Positions 25,860 to 32,292 of a DNA stretch of 32,292 nucleotides are shown piece after piece (within the stretch, counting starts at the first letter, position 1; each line of letters opens with the position of its first letter). Source of the stretch: Bradyrhizobium elkanii WSM2783 (GTDB taxonomy: Bacteria; Pseudomonadota; Alphaproteobacteria; Rhizobiales; Xanthobacteraceae). The DNA lies in contig NZ_AXAP01000092.1 of the NCBI RefSeq assembly GCF_000472865.1, positions 286 to 32,577 on the forward strand, written 5' to 3'. A model generated the notes under the pieces. It searched no databases and was not told the DNA's origin. It worked only from the letters and a program-made list of their open reading frames with translations. Both the position numbers and the translations under genes were made by a program.

Positions 25860-25924
25860 GCGTGAAGTCATTCTGGCCTCGTAACGAACCCTGATCCGGG
25901 GTTCGGCTTGGGGAGGCGTCACCT

Positions 25925-26222
25925 GTGAAGAAGCGATCTACTTCGACCGCCGCGATTTCGTGCATCGCAACGACTGTACATGCCGAGAGTTGTCGGACCT
26001 CAGCGATCAGCCGCGCGGCTCCACCTACATAACAATGCGTTGGCATATGGCCGACAGGCGGATGATGTCGCTACCTGTGATGCGCCAGCCCAACGCGGCG
26101 GCGTTATCGGCGATGGACCTCCAGGACGCCACGGATCATGGGGCGAACCGAAGATCACTTACGATCCGTCCCATCATGGTCTCGCGCTATCGCCTCTAGT
26201 GCAGGACCTGTCTAGCCGCTGA
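25925..26222 (+). pseudogene. Possible decayed small secreted protein gene
   Basis: GGAGG (25912-25916) lies 8 bases before a GTG at 25925 that opens a signal-like peptide (VKKRSTSTAAISCIATTVHA). This frame stops at 26030-26032. A protein-like continuation is found in another frame (NNALAYGRQADDVATCDAPA, then GEPKITYDPSHHGLALSP) up to 26222. The box 65 bp upstream and the secreted start make a former regulon member plausible. The reconstruction is tentative. Confidence 0.4.
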
Positions 26223-26236
26223 TCAATATCGGTCAT

Positions 26237-26253
26237 CGACACCGCTGGTGTCG
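26237..26253. promoter_or_regulatory. Perfect 7-bp inverted repeat upstream of the ECF sigma gene
   Basis: CGACACC (26237-26243) and GGTGTCG (26247-26253) flank GCT. It lies about 100 bp before the sigma factor start. It may be a hairpin ending the preceding remnant or an operator for the sigma gene. There is no U-tract. Confidence 0.3.
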
Positions 26254-26349
26254 GGCTACTTATCGTGCAGCGTAACTTTGACGCGACACATCGCTCGATG
26301 AAAATCGAGACGGAAATATCGGTGTTGAATAGTTCGATGGGGTGTCGAG

Positions 26350-26892
26350 GTGAGCAACAACACACAGGAACGCTTCCAGCGGGACATCATGCTTCAGCGC
26401 GACGCCGCGCAAAGCTTGGCACGCTTTCTCAGCGGTGACGCCGACGTAGCGAAGGACATCGTTCAGGAGGCGTTTCTTCAAGCTTATCGCGGCTTTGAAG
26501 GCTATCAGGGCGGCGATCCCCGCGCCTGGATCTTTGCGATCGTGCGCAACTGCCATCGCAACTGGTTGAAACGGCGGCGACGCAAAATGCGATTGGAGGT
26601 TGAGAGCACCAGCAGCTCGTTGCCAGACGAGGATCCGATTGAAAATGTGGCGTCAGATGCCGATACGCCGGAAATGACGCTGTTGCGCCAGGCGGAATCG
26701 ATGGCGGTGCAACTCGTGCTCAGCAACATGCCTCGTCCAATGCGAGAAGTGCTGGTGCTGCGCGAGCTCGAAGGATTGTCCTACCGCCGGATCGCCGACG
26801 TTACGGCGCTGCCGATTGGCACGGTGATGTCACGCTTGGCGCGGGCACGCGCGCAGTTCCAAGCAGCGTGGCGCCAACAGTTGGAGAAGTGA
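26350..26892 (+). CDS. ECF-type RNA polymerase sigma-70 factor
   Basis: The 180-residue protein has sigma region 2 (ADVAKDIVQEAFLQAYRGFE with DPRAWIFAIVRNCHRNWLKR) and region 4 (PMREVLVLRELEGLSYRRIA, IGTVMSRLARARAQF) and no region 1 or 3, the ECF form. It would direct RNA polymerase to stress promoters and normally has an anti-sigma partner; nrsF, 3.2 kb upstream, is the only candidate in the window. The GTG at 26350 keeps the N-terminal helix typical of the family (QERFQRDIMLQRDAAQSLAR), with GGGG 8 bases upstream; an ATG at 26389 would cut into it. Confidence 0.92.
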   Translation: MSNNTQERFQRDIMLQRDAAQSLARFLSGDADVAKDIVQEAFLQAYRGFEGYQGGDPRAWIFAIVRNCHRNWLKRRRRKMRLEVESTSSSLPDEDPIENVASDADTPEMTLLRQAESMAVQLVLSNMPRPMREVLVLRELEGLSYRRIADVTALPIGTVMSRLARARAQFQAAWRQQLEK

Positions 26893-27606
26893 GAGTGACA
26901 CGGATGCTTGCGCGGTAGACGGCATGCGATCTCCGACGGAAATCCCCTTGAGACCCCGTCCTCCCGGCGGACGGGGTCTCTCCGGATCGCCGCCAGAGCA
27001 TTGCCCGACGCCGCCGGCTCATTGGTTCGGGACCGAGCGAGGGCAAAACGGCATTTGGATGTCTTCAGCAAGGATCACACCCTACAGCGGGACGGAGCGC
27101 CCGCGTTTTGCCGGCGGGGCTTACTTGGGCAGTGCAGCCGAGAAGTGATAAGCCGCTAACGAGGAGGCCTCATGTTCTGCGGTGCGCCGCGCATGGCGGC
27201 GATGATCGACTCGGCGGCGGTATTCCGCGAGAGAGGAAGCTTCGGCGTTCGCCGTTTCACCACCCGATCGATGTCTCGCATTCAAGGAGAGTCCCGTTGA
27301 AAGCCTGTCGAGAGCGCTTACGCTCTCGCTTTCATCTCGCCGGGGCTTTCCAAGGGATAGCGTCGCAAGGTCAAGTGCCCTACAAATTGGCGGGTAGCAG
27401 ATCGGGGCCTGAGTTGCGGGCATGCGAGTTGTTCGAGGAGAGGGCAGGTCGACGCTGCTTTGCATGGAGAAGTCAGGCACATTCCCAAAGTTGCGGCAGA
27501 TCGCCCCAGGGCGAGTAACTTGCACCTCGACGAGGTGATCAAGTGGCAGAAGGCCTGGAGGAGAAGGCTGCCTGAGGAGCGGCATAATGAGCAGTGAGCA
27601 GACACC
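26893..27606. other. Long gene-poor stretch with hairpins
   Basis: About 700 bases without a convincing gene. It contains the long hairpin after the sigma gene (26950-26980) and a second perfect inverted repeat CGAGAGCG-CTTA-CGCTCTCG (27309-27328). The minus-strand frame at 27121-27585 has no motif and no ribosome binding site; I do not call it. Confidence 0.35.
26950..26980 (+). terminator. 12-bp perfect hairpin downstream of the ECF sigma gene
   Basis: GAGACCCCGTCC (26950-26961) pairs perfectly with GGACGGGGTCTC (26969-26980) around a 7-base loop, 57 bp after the sigma stop codon. Its position and stability suggest transcript termination or 3'-end protection, but no U-tract follows, so it is not a standard intrinsic terminator. 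Confidence 0.5.
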
Positions 27607-27837
27607 ATGAAGACGACGCCGACCATCGCCAGCTTCGTGCTGGCGATTTCATTTCATTTTCAGCTCTTGTCTCGAGCCCCTATTGCCGCACAACAGCTGA
27701 TGGCAAGGGCAGGATTGCAAGGAATGGAACCTGCGCATTCGGGTATTTCTCGTCTGGTTATTGCTGTGAGGCGCTCGATCGGGACACGCCGCGAGCCTTC
27801 TCAAAGATCGGGGGCAGAAGCCTGTGAGCGCCGGACC
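27607..27837 (+). pseudogene. Decayed small cysteine-rich secreted protein
   Basis: The ATG at 27607 opens a signal peptide (TIASFVLAISFHFQLLSRAP, ending IAAQQ). The protein-like continuation lies in another frame: GRIARNGTCAFGYFSSGYCC, then EALDRDTPRAFSKIGG, resembling the GTCPxGYxxSGxYC motif of small secreted Cys-rich proteins I recall from rhizobia. A frameshift between about 27660 and 27705 explains the break. Its function was never known. Box 5 lies just downstream and belongs to the next gene. Confidence 0.5.
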
Positions 27838-27872
27838 ACCATACTTCTGCATTCAGGGTCTGATCTCAGGCC

Positions 27873-27889
27873 CTTAAGTTCCACTTAAG
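27873..27889 (+). promoter_or_regulatory. PmrA/QseB-like box 5, upstream of the 27934 gene
   Basis: It reads CTTAAG-TTCCA-CTTAAG. It ends 44 bp before the start codon, exactly the box-to-start distance seen at dsbD, although the spacer sequence differs. Confidence 0.78.
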
Positions 27890-27933
27890 GCCACTCCGCA
27901 ATCGTTGCTCGACGCAAACGAAGGAGTGTCCAA

Positions 27934-28173
27934 ATGTCTCGTCTTTCAGTTTTCGCCGCGGCAGCTGCTTTGTCGGTATTGGCAGCAACCCCGGTGGTCT
28001 TTGCCAAGGAGCATCACCCCGCCCGCAAAGCGAGGCAGTACATCAGCATCGATCGTCTCAGCCAAGGCGGGCCCTACGCAGAGCCTCGGCCGCCGGTCCA
28101 CTACGATGACACGCCAAGCTACAATGACCCTTCGAAGTTTGGCGGCGGCGAGGCGTTGCCGGTGACACACTGA
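27934..28173 (+). CDS. Small secreted protein with C-terminal HYDxTP/DPSKFGGG motif
   Basis: The 79-residue protein has a Sec signal (MSRLSVFAAAAALSVLAATP, cleaved after VFA) and a basic mature part. Its C-terminus (residues 53-78) reads PPVHYDDTPSYNDPSKF, then GGGEALPVT. The same ending is encoded at 29353-29454 behind a different N-terminus. GAAGGAG lies 8 bases before the ATG. I know no function; the composition suggests a small periplasmic or cell-wall protein. The strong box 44 bp upstream makes it the clearest small target of the putative regulon. Confidence 0.75.
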   Translation: MSRLSVFAAAAALSVLAATPVVFAKEHHPARKARQYISIDRLSQGGPYAEPRPPVHYDDTPSYNDPSKFGGGEALPVTH

Positions 28174-28179
28174 GAGCTC

Positions 28180-28520
28180 GAGATGTCAGTAACGCGCGAT
28201 CCCGGATGCGATCGGCTAACTCGCACACAACCACGCGCCACTTACGCAATCGACGCGCAGACTCGACCTGTTGGCGGGCCGAGTAGACGCAGCGCCATCG
28301 TCTTAGGTTCTGCACAATGGCGGCGAAGTGGAACTCGTCGCGGGCGCCGGTGAGACCGCGAAGGCGCATCCGTTCGAAGGCATGCTGGACCGTCAAGTGT
28401 GCAAACCGCATCTCCACCTTTTTGCGCGCATTGCTCGAATCCTTATTGATGTCGCGAGCGATCTTCTTGAACTGAGCGCGCGTGCATCGATGCTTGAGCG
28501 TGCAAGCGCGGCACTCTAGA
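28180..28520 (-). pseudogene. IS1182-type transposase remnant (C-terminal part, internal deletion)
   Basis: The minus strand reads ECRACTLKHRCTRAQFKKIA, RDIN, then directly KDSSNARKKVEMRFAHLTVQ and FERMRLRGLTGARDEFHFAA. This is the zinc-knuckle-like CxxC part and end of IS1182-type transposases, with the stretch that normally separates ARDIN from RKKVE mostly missing. The N-terminal catalytic region is absent. The minus frame continues across the 27934 gene as an artefact. It shares its ending with the relic at 7361-7543. Confidence 0.75.
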
Positions 28521-28907
28521 GGTTGTGCCTACCCCCGCGGTCTCCGTGATCGTGCTGATGTGCACGACCCGGTTTGATGAGCGGGCATGGGAAACGGGGC
28601 GCTGGCCATAGGCCCCAAGCTACCGCGCCCATCCTCGACTCTACCGAAGCGGCGTTAGGCTCCAAATTGCGCGCCCGCCGCGGTACCGGCGAGACATGAG
28701 AGGAAATCGGCTTTGACCGTCCGCGCATGATGTTCGGTGACGTCGTGCACGAGCCTATCCCGATTTGAAGTACCCAATGACTGAGGATAGGCGGCGCGAT
28801 CGCGCTTTGGCGTCCGACGACCGCGTCATCCAACCCGCGCCCATCGGCAGGCACATGATGGTTGGTCGCGAGATCGTGTCATCGCCTACGCCGAGGCGGG
28901 CGCGCCT
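28521..28907. other. Unassigned stretch before box 6
   Basis: About 390 bases with short frames on both strands. None has a signal peptide, ribosome binding site or motif I recognise. It may be further debris of the adjacent IS1182-type element. Confidence 0.3.
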
Positions 28908-28924
28908 CTTCAGGCTGGCTTAAG
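28908..28924 (+). promoter_or_regulatory. PmrA/QseB-like box 6 (one mismatch), upstream of the 29046 gene
   Basis: It reads CTTCAG-GCTGG-CTTAAG: one base off the perfect repeat, same spacer as box 4. It lies 121 bp before the ATG of the second small secreted protein gene, the same distance as box 1 to its gene. Confidence 0.55.
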
Positions 28925-29045
28925 CCATGGTGGCCTCCATCGACCACCAGAAACTGTGGCGTGGCGCGTTCGATGAAGGCTTTCTGCCACACATGACCGA
29001 AGCCTCGTCTCGCGCGACGGCTTAACGTCATGGAGAGACGACACG

Positions 29046-29454
29046 ATGATTTCACTCAAAACCATCGCGGCAACCGCACTGTTTTCAGCCCTTACGGCAA
29101 CCACGGTGTTCGCTCAGGCCGCCATTCAGGAGCCGGGCGCGTTCGCGTTCTACTATCCCTATCTTGACGTGTTGAACGGAGGCGCGCCAACCCCTGCCGC
29201 CAGGTTGATTTTAGAGGGGCCCGCCGCCCTGCAGGCCTATGCGGCAAGGGAGAGCGGCATAGGACCCCGCCAGTGGCAGCGCTACCGGTCCCATCACACC
29301 GGCCGGCATCACCACGTCCTTCATAGCCAAGGCTACGCCGTTACGGGCTGGGTCCACGCAGCGCCTCGACCCGCCGGTTCACTACGACCGAACCCCTCAC
29401 CATGACAATCCGTCCAAGTTTGGCGGCGGCACGGCGTTGCCGGCGACGCCCTGA
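29046..29454 (+). pseudogene. Small secreted protein related to 27934, frameshifted near the C-terminus
   Basis: The ATG at 29046 (GGAGAG 8 bases upstream) opens a signal peptide (MISLKTIAATALFSALTATT, cleaved after VFA) and a mature part AIQEPGAFAFYYPYLDVLNG followed by a His-rich segment. At about 29348-29352 one extra G shifts the frame: the read frame ends at 29405, whereas the next frame continues TQRLDPPVHYDRTPHHHDNP, SKFGGGTALPATP, to the stop at 29452-29454. That tail matches the C-terminus of the 27934 protein. It may still make a protein with an altered tail, or the extra base may be a sequencing error. Confidence 0.72.
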
Positions 29455-29521
29455 GGTTTCGAGATGGCAGCACGGCGCCCGAATCATGTCTCCCGCAAGT
29501 TTCAAGCAGAGGAATTGATCT

Positions 29522-29755
29522 ATGAAAGTTCGTGCACCCGAGACGCGCGGAAAATTCTTGCCCGTGATCGCCGCCGCCAGTGTCGCGGTGCTGGCGACCG
29601 CGGCACTGTTTCTGCTCGAATTCACCCCACCCCGCGATGCCCGCGCCACCGACCCTGGCATGATCACCTCCGCCGCCGCCAGCCGCGCCGGCGCAACAGT
29701 GCTGCCGACCGATCCCAACACGGTCGGCCGCGTGCGTGGAGAGGACGCGCCTTGA
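29522..29755 (+). CDS. Small single-pass membrane or secreted protein, unknown
   Basis: The 77-residue product has a basic start (MKVRAPETRGK), one hydrophobic helix (FLPVIAAASVAVLATAALFL) and a polar tail with TDPGMITSAAASRAGATVLP and a GRVRGEDAP end. GAGGAA lies about 9 bases before the ATG. It lies 67 bp downstream of the frameshifted gene and may share its transcript. No family is recognised. Confidence 0.55.
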   Translation: MKVRAPETRGKFLPVIAAASVAVLATAALFLLEFTPPRDARATDPGMITSAAASRAGATVLPTDPNTVGRVRGEDAP

Positions 29756-29915
29756 TCCGATCGCGAGATACCACCCCAGCGTCGTCCCGGCTCAGCGCTC
29801 GCTTGACGAGGACGACGAAGCGAGATCTACGTTCCTTCTCTAGCAGCGCCTTGAAATCGGCCCGCGCACGTTGCGCCTCGGCACGCGCGGTGTCGGCGGC
29901 ATCGCCGAGGCCGAA

Positions 29916-30470
29916 CTAGCCGTGAATTAGACCTTCGCCGGAATGGTGCGCGCCTGACGGTGGCGGGAAAATATGCGCACCGAGCTCGTATCGATCGATG
30001 TTGATTACGGTATCGCCGGCGGTGCGCAATGGTACACATCTACGTTTCCCTTTTGCTGAGCGCTCCTTTCGCGAGACCGACGAAAGCGCAGAAGAAATCC
30101 AGGACATAACAGCTTGAATCCGCGCTAGTTGTCGGATCCGAGGATGTACAATCAGCCAGACTTCACGGGTGAGGACGGTTCCATACTCCGGTACCGTGTG
30201 GAGTTCTTTGAAACGGTTTTGCATGAAAGTGGGAAGCAATGAAAGCTATTGCGAACGGCATACAAGATAACCTCGCCGTCGTTAACGAGCAAAGGTATCG
30301 GGTTGGCCCCACGATTCTGGGAGGCGATCCATTGACCTGAGGAACATTTGTGTGAGCGTCCTCGAACGTGAGCCAGGGAAGATCTTCAAAGTTCGTCCCG
30401 GCAAGATGGAAAGTTGAGTATTCAATTTCACCAACTCGCTGACAGAGCATCCCGTCGTCTTTGGAAGGTC
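29916..30470 (-). pseudogene. LysR-type regulator, C-terminal part, truncated by an insertion sequence and frameshifted
   Basis: The minus strand encodes the effector-binding half of a LysR regulator: RVGEIEYSTFHLAGTNFEDL, PWLTFEDAHTNVPQ, RIVGPTRYLCSLTTAR, and then in a different frame LLPTFMQNRFKELHTVPEYG, TVLTREVWLIVHPRIRQLAR, IQAVMSWISSA. A frame change lies at about 30240-30280. The DNA-binding N-terminal half is missing exactly where the integrase-type element begins (about 30470-30486). The frame then runs on past its normal end to 29916. Confidence 0.7.
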
Positions 30471-30485
30471 GCGCAAAGCGCACCT

Positions 30486-31509
30486 GTGTGTGGAGTGTTC
30501 GGACTCCTGTGTTTCGTCGTGGTGGTCTTGGCCTCACCATTCAAGTCGAAGATCCGGCTTGAGGCTGAGAATGCCGTTCTTCGACATCAGTTGAATGTCT
30601 TGAGGCGCAGGCTCCATGGTCGCGTGAGGCTTACGAACAATGATCGCTGGTTCTTGATGTGGCTGTACCGCTGGGTTCCGTCTATCCTGCAGGTCCTCAC
30701 GATCATCCAGCCCGAGACGCTCGTGCATTGGCACAGGGCCGGTTTTCGCTGCTACTGGCGCTGGAAGTCGCGCCGGTGGGAGGGCGGCCGCAGATCGACG
30801 CGGAGCTGCGCGCGCTGATCCGGCTAATGAGCATCGAGAACCCGCTATGGGGCGCGCCACGCATCCACGGCGAATTGCTCACGCTTGGGTTTCAGGTCGC
30901 GCAGTCGAGCCTCGCCAAATACATGGTCAAGCGACGCGGGCCATCCAGCCGGGAATGGCGGACGTTCTTGCGCAACCACGCGCCAAACATTGCCGCCATG
31001 GACCTGTTCGTCGTTCCAACGATCGGTTTCCAGTTGCTCTATGCTCTCGTCATCGTCCGGCTCGACCGCAGATCCCTCGTCTGGATCAACGTCACAGCAA
31101 ATCCGACGGCCGAATGGGTTGCACGTCAAATCACGGAGGCATTTCCCCGGGATGAGGCTCGGCGCTACCTCATCCGGGATCGCGACCGGATCTATGGCAG
31201 CGTCGTCACGCGCCGATTGCGGGCCTTGGGCATCCGGGACAAGCCGACTCCATCAGCTTCGCCATGGCAGAACGGCTACGCGGAACGGCTGATCGGATCA
31301 ATCCGGCGAGAATGCGTCGACCACGTCATTGTCCTCGGCGAGGCGCAGCTACGCCGAATTCTGCGATCCTATGGCCGCTACTACAACGACATTAGAACGC
31401 ATCGTCATTGGATAAGGATGCGCCGGCCTCGCGTCCAGTTCAACTAATAGGAAACATCAAATCACACGTGATTTTTGGCGGGCTTCACCATCACTATGTC
31501 CGGGTATAG
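30486..31509 (+). pseudogene. Integrase-core (rve/DDE) transposase of a rhizobial insertion sequence, two frameshifts
   Basis: Stitching the frames gives the familiar rhizobial transposase: CFVVVVLASPFKSKIRLEAE, NAVLRHQLNVLRRRLHGRVR, then ELRALIRLMSIENPLWGAPR (helix-turn-helix_21-like), then the catalytic core with D in AAMDLFVVPTIGF, D in LIRDRDRIYG and E in NGYAERLIGSIRRECVDH, ending SLDKDAPASRPVQLIG and GGLHHHYVRV. Frame breaks lie at about 30775 (KSRRWEGG versus GGRPQID) and at about 31410 (HRHWIRM versus RSLDKD). GTG at 30486 is the likely original start. As read it is inactive. Confidence 0.85.
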
Positions 31510-31713
31510 CGGGTTTTCAGTACACACAGGCTTCCAGGGCAGCTCTCACCAGCATGCGCTCCGAAGCAGCGCTCGCATGCGTTGCGAAAAAGATACACTG
31601 CGACATGAACCCGCTTGCGGCACGTCGCCGCGCATTGTGCGACATGCCTTCTGCGCTAAAACTGTGGGGGGCGTTCGATTTCCGACGTACAGGTTTCACG
31701 GCGGAGGCCGGTA
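31510..31713. other. Upstream region of the second porin gene
   Basis: It holds the right end of the insertion sequence and the porin promoter. I see no clear consensus and no TTAA box. Confidence 0.3.
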
Positions 31714-32292
31714 ATGGCGACAACCCAAATCCTGATCCTCGGTCCGGCGGCGAGCCTTTTGCTCGCAACCAGCGGAGCCGTGGGCGCTGACCTTCCTGTC
31801 AAAGCGAAGCCGATCGAATATGTGAAGGTCTGTTCGCAGTATGGCGCTGGCTTCTGGTTCATCCCGGGCACCGACACCTGCATCAAGATCGGTGGCTATC
31901 TCCGCGTCGACACCACATTCAATGGCGGCATACAGGGCACGCCTCCCTGGAACGGCGACGCAGGCCAACACAACCGCTACTTCGACAACTTCGCCGCCCG
32001 CGCCCGTATGCTATTGTCATTCGATACCCGCACGTCGACCGAATATGGCACGGTCCGTACCTTCGGCCAGGGCCGGTTTACGTTCAGCACGCTTGGTAAC
32101 AACACCTTCAACCCGAACTCGATCAACGGCTCGCTGCCGGTCGCAAACTCGCAGCTGCTCGACACTCCCGGAGGCGGCTTCGTTTCCATCCAGTACCTCT
32201 TTCTCCAGTTCGCAGGCTTCACCTTCGGTCAGTCGGCGTCTGCCTACGCCTCGCCTTGGCAGGGCTACCCCGGCAACATCACGGACTTCCTG
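31714..32292 (+). CDS. Alphaproteobacterial porin (Porin_2 type), N-terminal part, runs off the window
   Basis: The ATG at 31714 follows GGAGG by 6 bases. The frame stays open for 193 codons to the edge. The protein has a signal peptide (about 25 residues) and the family signature ADLPVKAKPIEYVKVCSQYG, then GFWFIPGTDTCIKIGGYLRV, as in the major porins of Bradyrhizobium and Rhizobium, followed by barrel strands. It should form an outer-membrane diffusion channel. This porin type differs from the coiled-coil porin at 23479-25038. Confidence 0.92.
   Translation, partial: MATTQILILGPAASLLLATSGAVGADLPVKAKPIEYVKVCSQYGAGFWFIPGTDTCIKIGGYLRVDTTFNGGIQGTPPWNGDAGQHNRYFDNFAARARMLLSFDTRTSTEYGTVRTFGQGRFTFSTLGNNTFNPNSINGSLPVANSQLLDTPGGGFVSIQYLFLQFAGFTFGQSASAYASPWQGYPGNITDFL

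Noticed and set aside
27121..27585. 154-codon minus-strand ORF
   Set aside because: No ribosome binding site, motif or protein-like composition; treated as non-coding.
28058..28417. 119-codon minus-strand ORF
   Set aside because: Only its first part is an IS1182-type transposase end; the rest is an accidental extension across the 27934 gene.
1..32292. CRISPR arrays, tRNA and rRNA genes
   Set aside because: I looked for regular repeats with spacers, cloverleaf-like sequences and conserved rRNA segments and saw none.

Overview
The window looks like an alphaproteobacterial chromosome of the Bradyrhizobium type (Nitrobacteraceae). I base this on the GC-rich codon use, a Porin_2-type outer-membrane protein, a SAM/adenylate cyclase/AAA/TPR protein, NrsF, many small secreted proteins of the kind seen in rhizobia, and IS110, IS1182-like and integrase-type insertion sequences. 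It reads as an accessory region in decay: intact genes alternate with transposase remnants and pseudogenes carrying stop codons or frameshifts.

Layout. 1-728 is the N-terminal part of an IS110 transposase (minus strand), cut by the window edge. 889-2034 is an AT-richer, Tat-exported serine hydrolase. 2363-2420 is a strong + strand terminator, perhaps the end of a small RNA. 2461-2934 is a secreted glycine/alanine/tyrosine-rich protein with an EcfG-like promoter. 3217-6600 is a large SAM/cyclase/AAA/TPR signalling protein and 6826-7206 an NTF2-like protein. 7361-7543 holds an IS1182-type relic. 7737-13290 (minus) is a block made of a small ORF, an RND permease, a membrane-fusion protein and a Tat-exported Fe/Mn superoxide dismutase. 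Facing it at 13682-14381 is a TetR regulator gene broken in three places.

The central part (14567-23161) is an envelope/thiol-redox block: a small secreted protein, DoxX, a DehI-family protein, a QseB/QseC-like two-component system, DsbD, a DsbA/Com1-like thiol oxidoreductase, a broken L,D-transpeptidase and the anti-sigma protein NrsF. It is followed by a porin (23479-25038), a small conserved protein, an ECF sigma factor (26350-26892), then small secreted proteins (27934-28173; 29046-29454 frameshifted; 29522-29755). A LysR gene truncated by an integrase-type insertion sequence comes next, and the start of a second porin runs off the right edge.

The main discovery candidate is a regulon. 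Four perfect copies of the direct repeat CTTAAG-N5-CTTAAG and two one-mismatch copies lie between 14922 and 28924, all outside genes and nearly all just upstream of a start codon: the small secreted protein at 14567-14800, DoxX, the divergent two-component system/dsbD pair, a decayed small gene at about 25925, and the two related secreted-protein genes at 27934 and 29046. An 11-bp repeat of TTAA cores is what OmpR-family regulators bind. It matches the PmrA/QseB-type box (YTTAAK-N5-YTTAAK), and the response regulator encoded among these sites is the obvious candidate. TTAA-N7-TTAA is also the core of CtrA sites, so CtrA is the alternative that has to be excluded. The inferred picture is a self-regulated two-component system that turns on an envelope disulfide-handling pathway, DoxX and a family of small secreted proteins, with part of the regulon already decaying.
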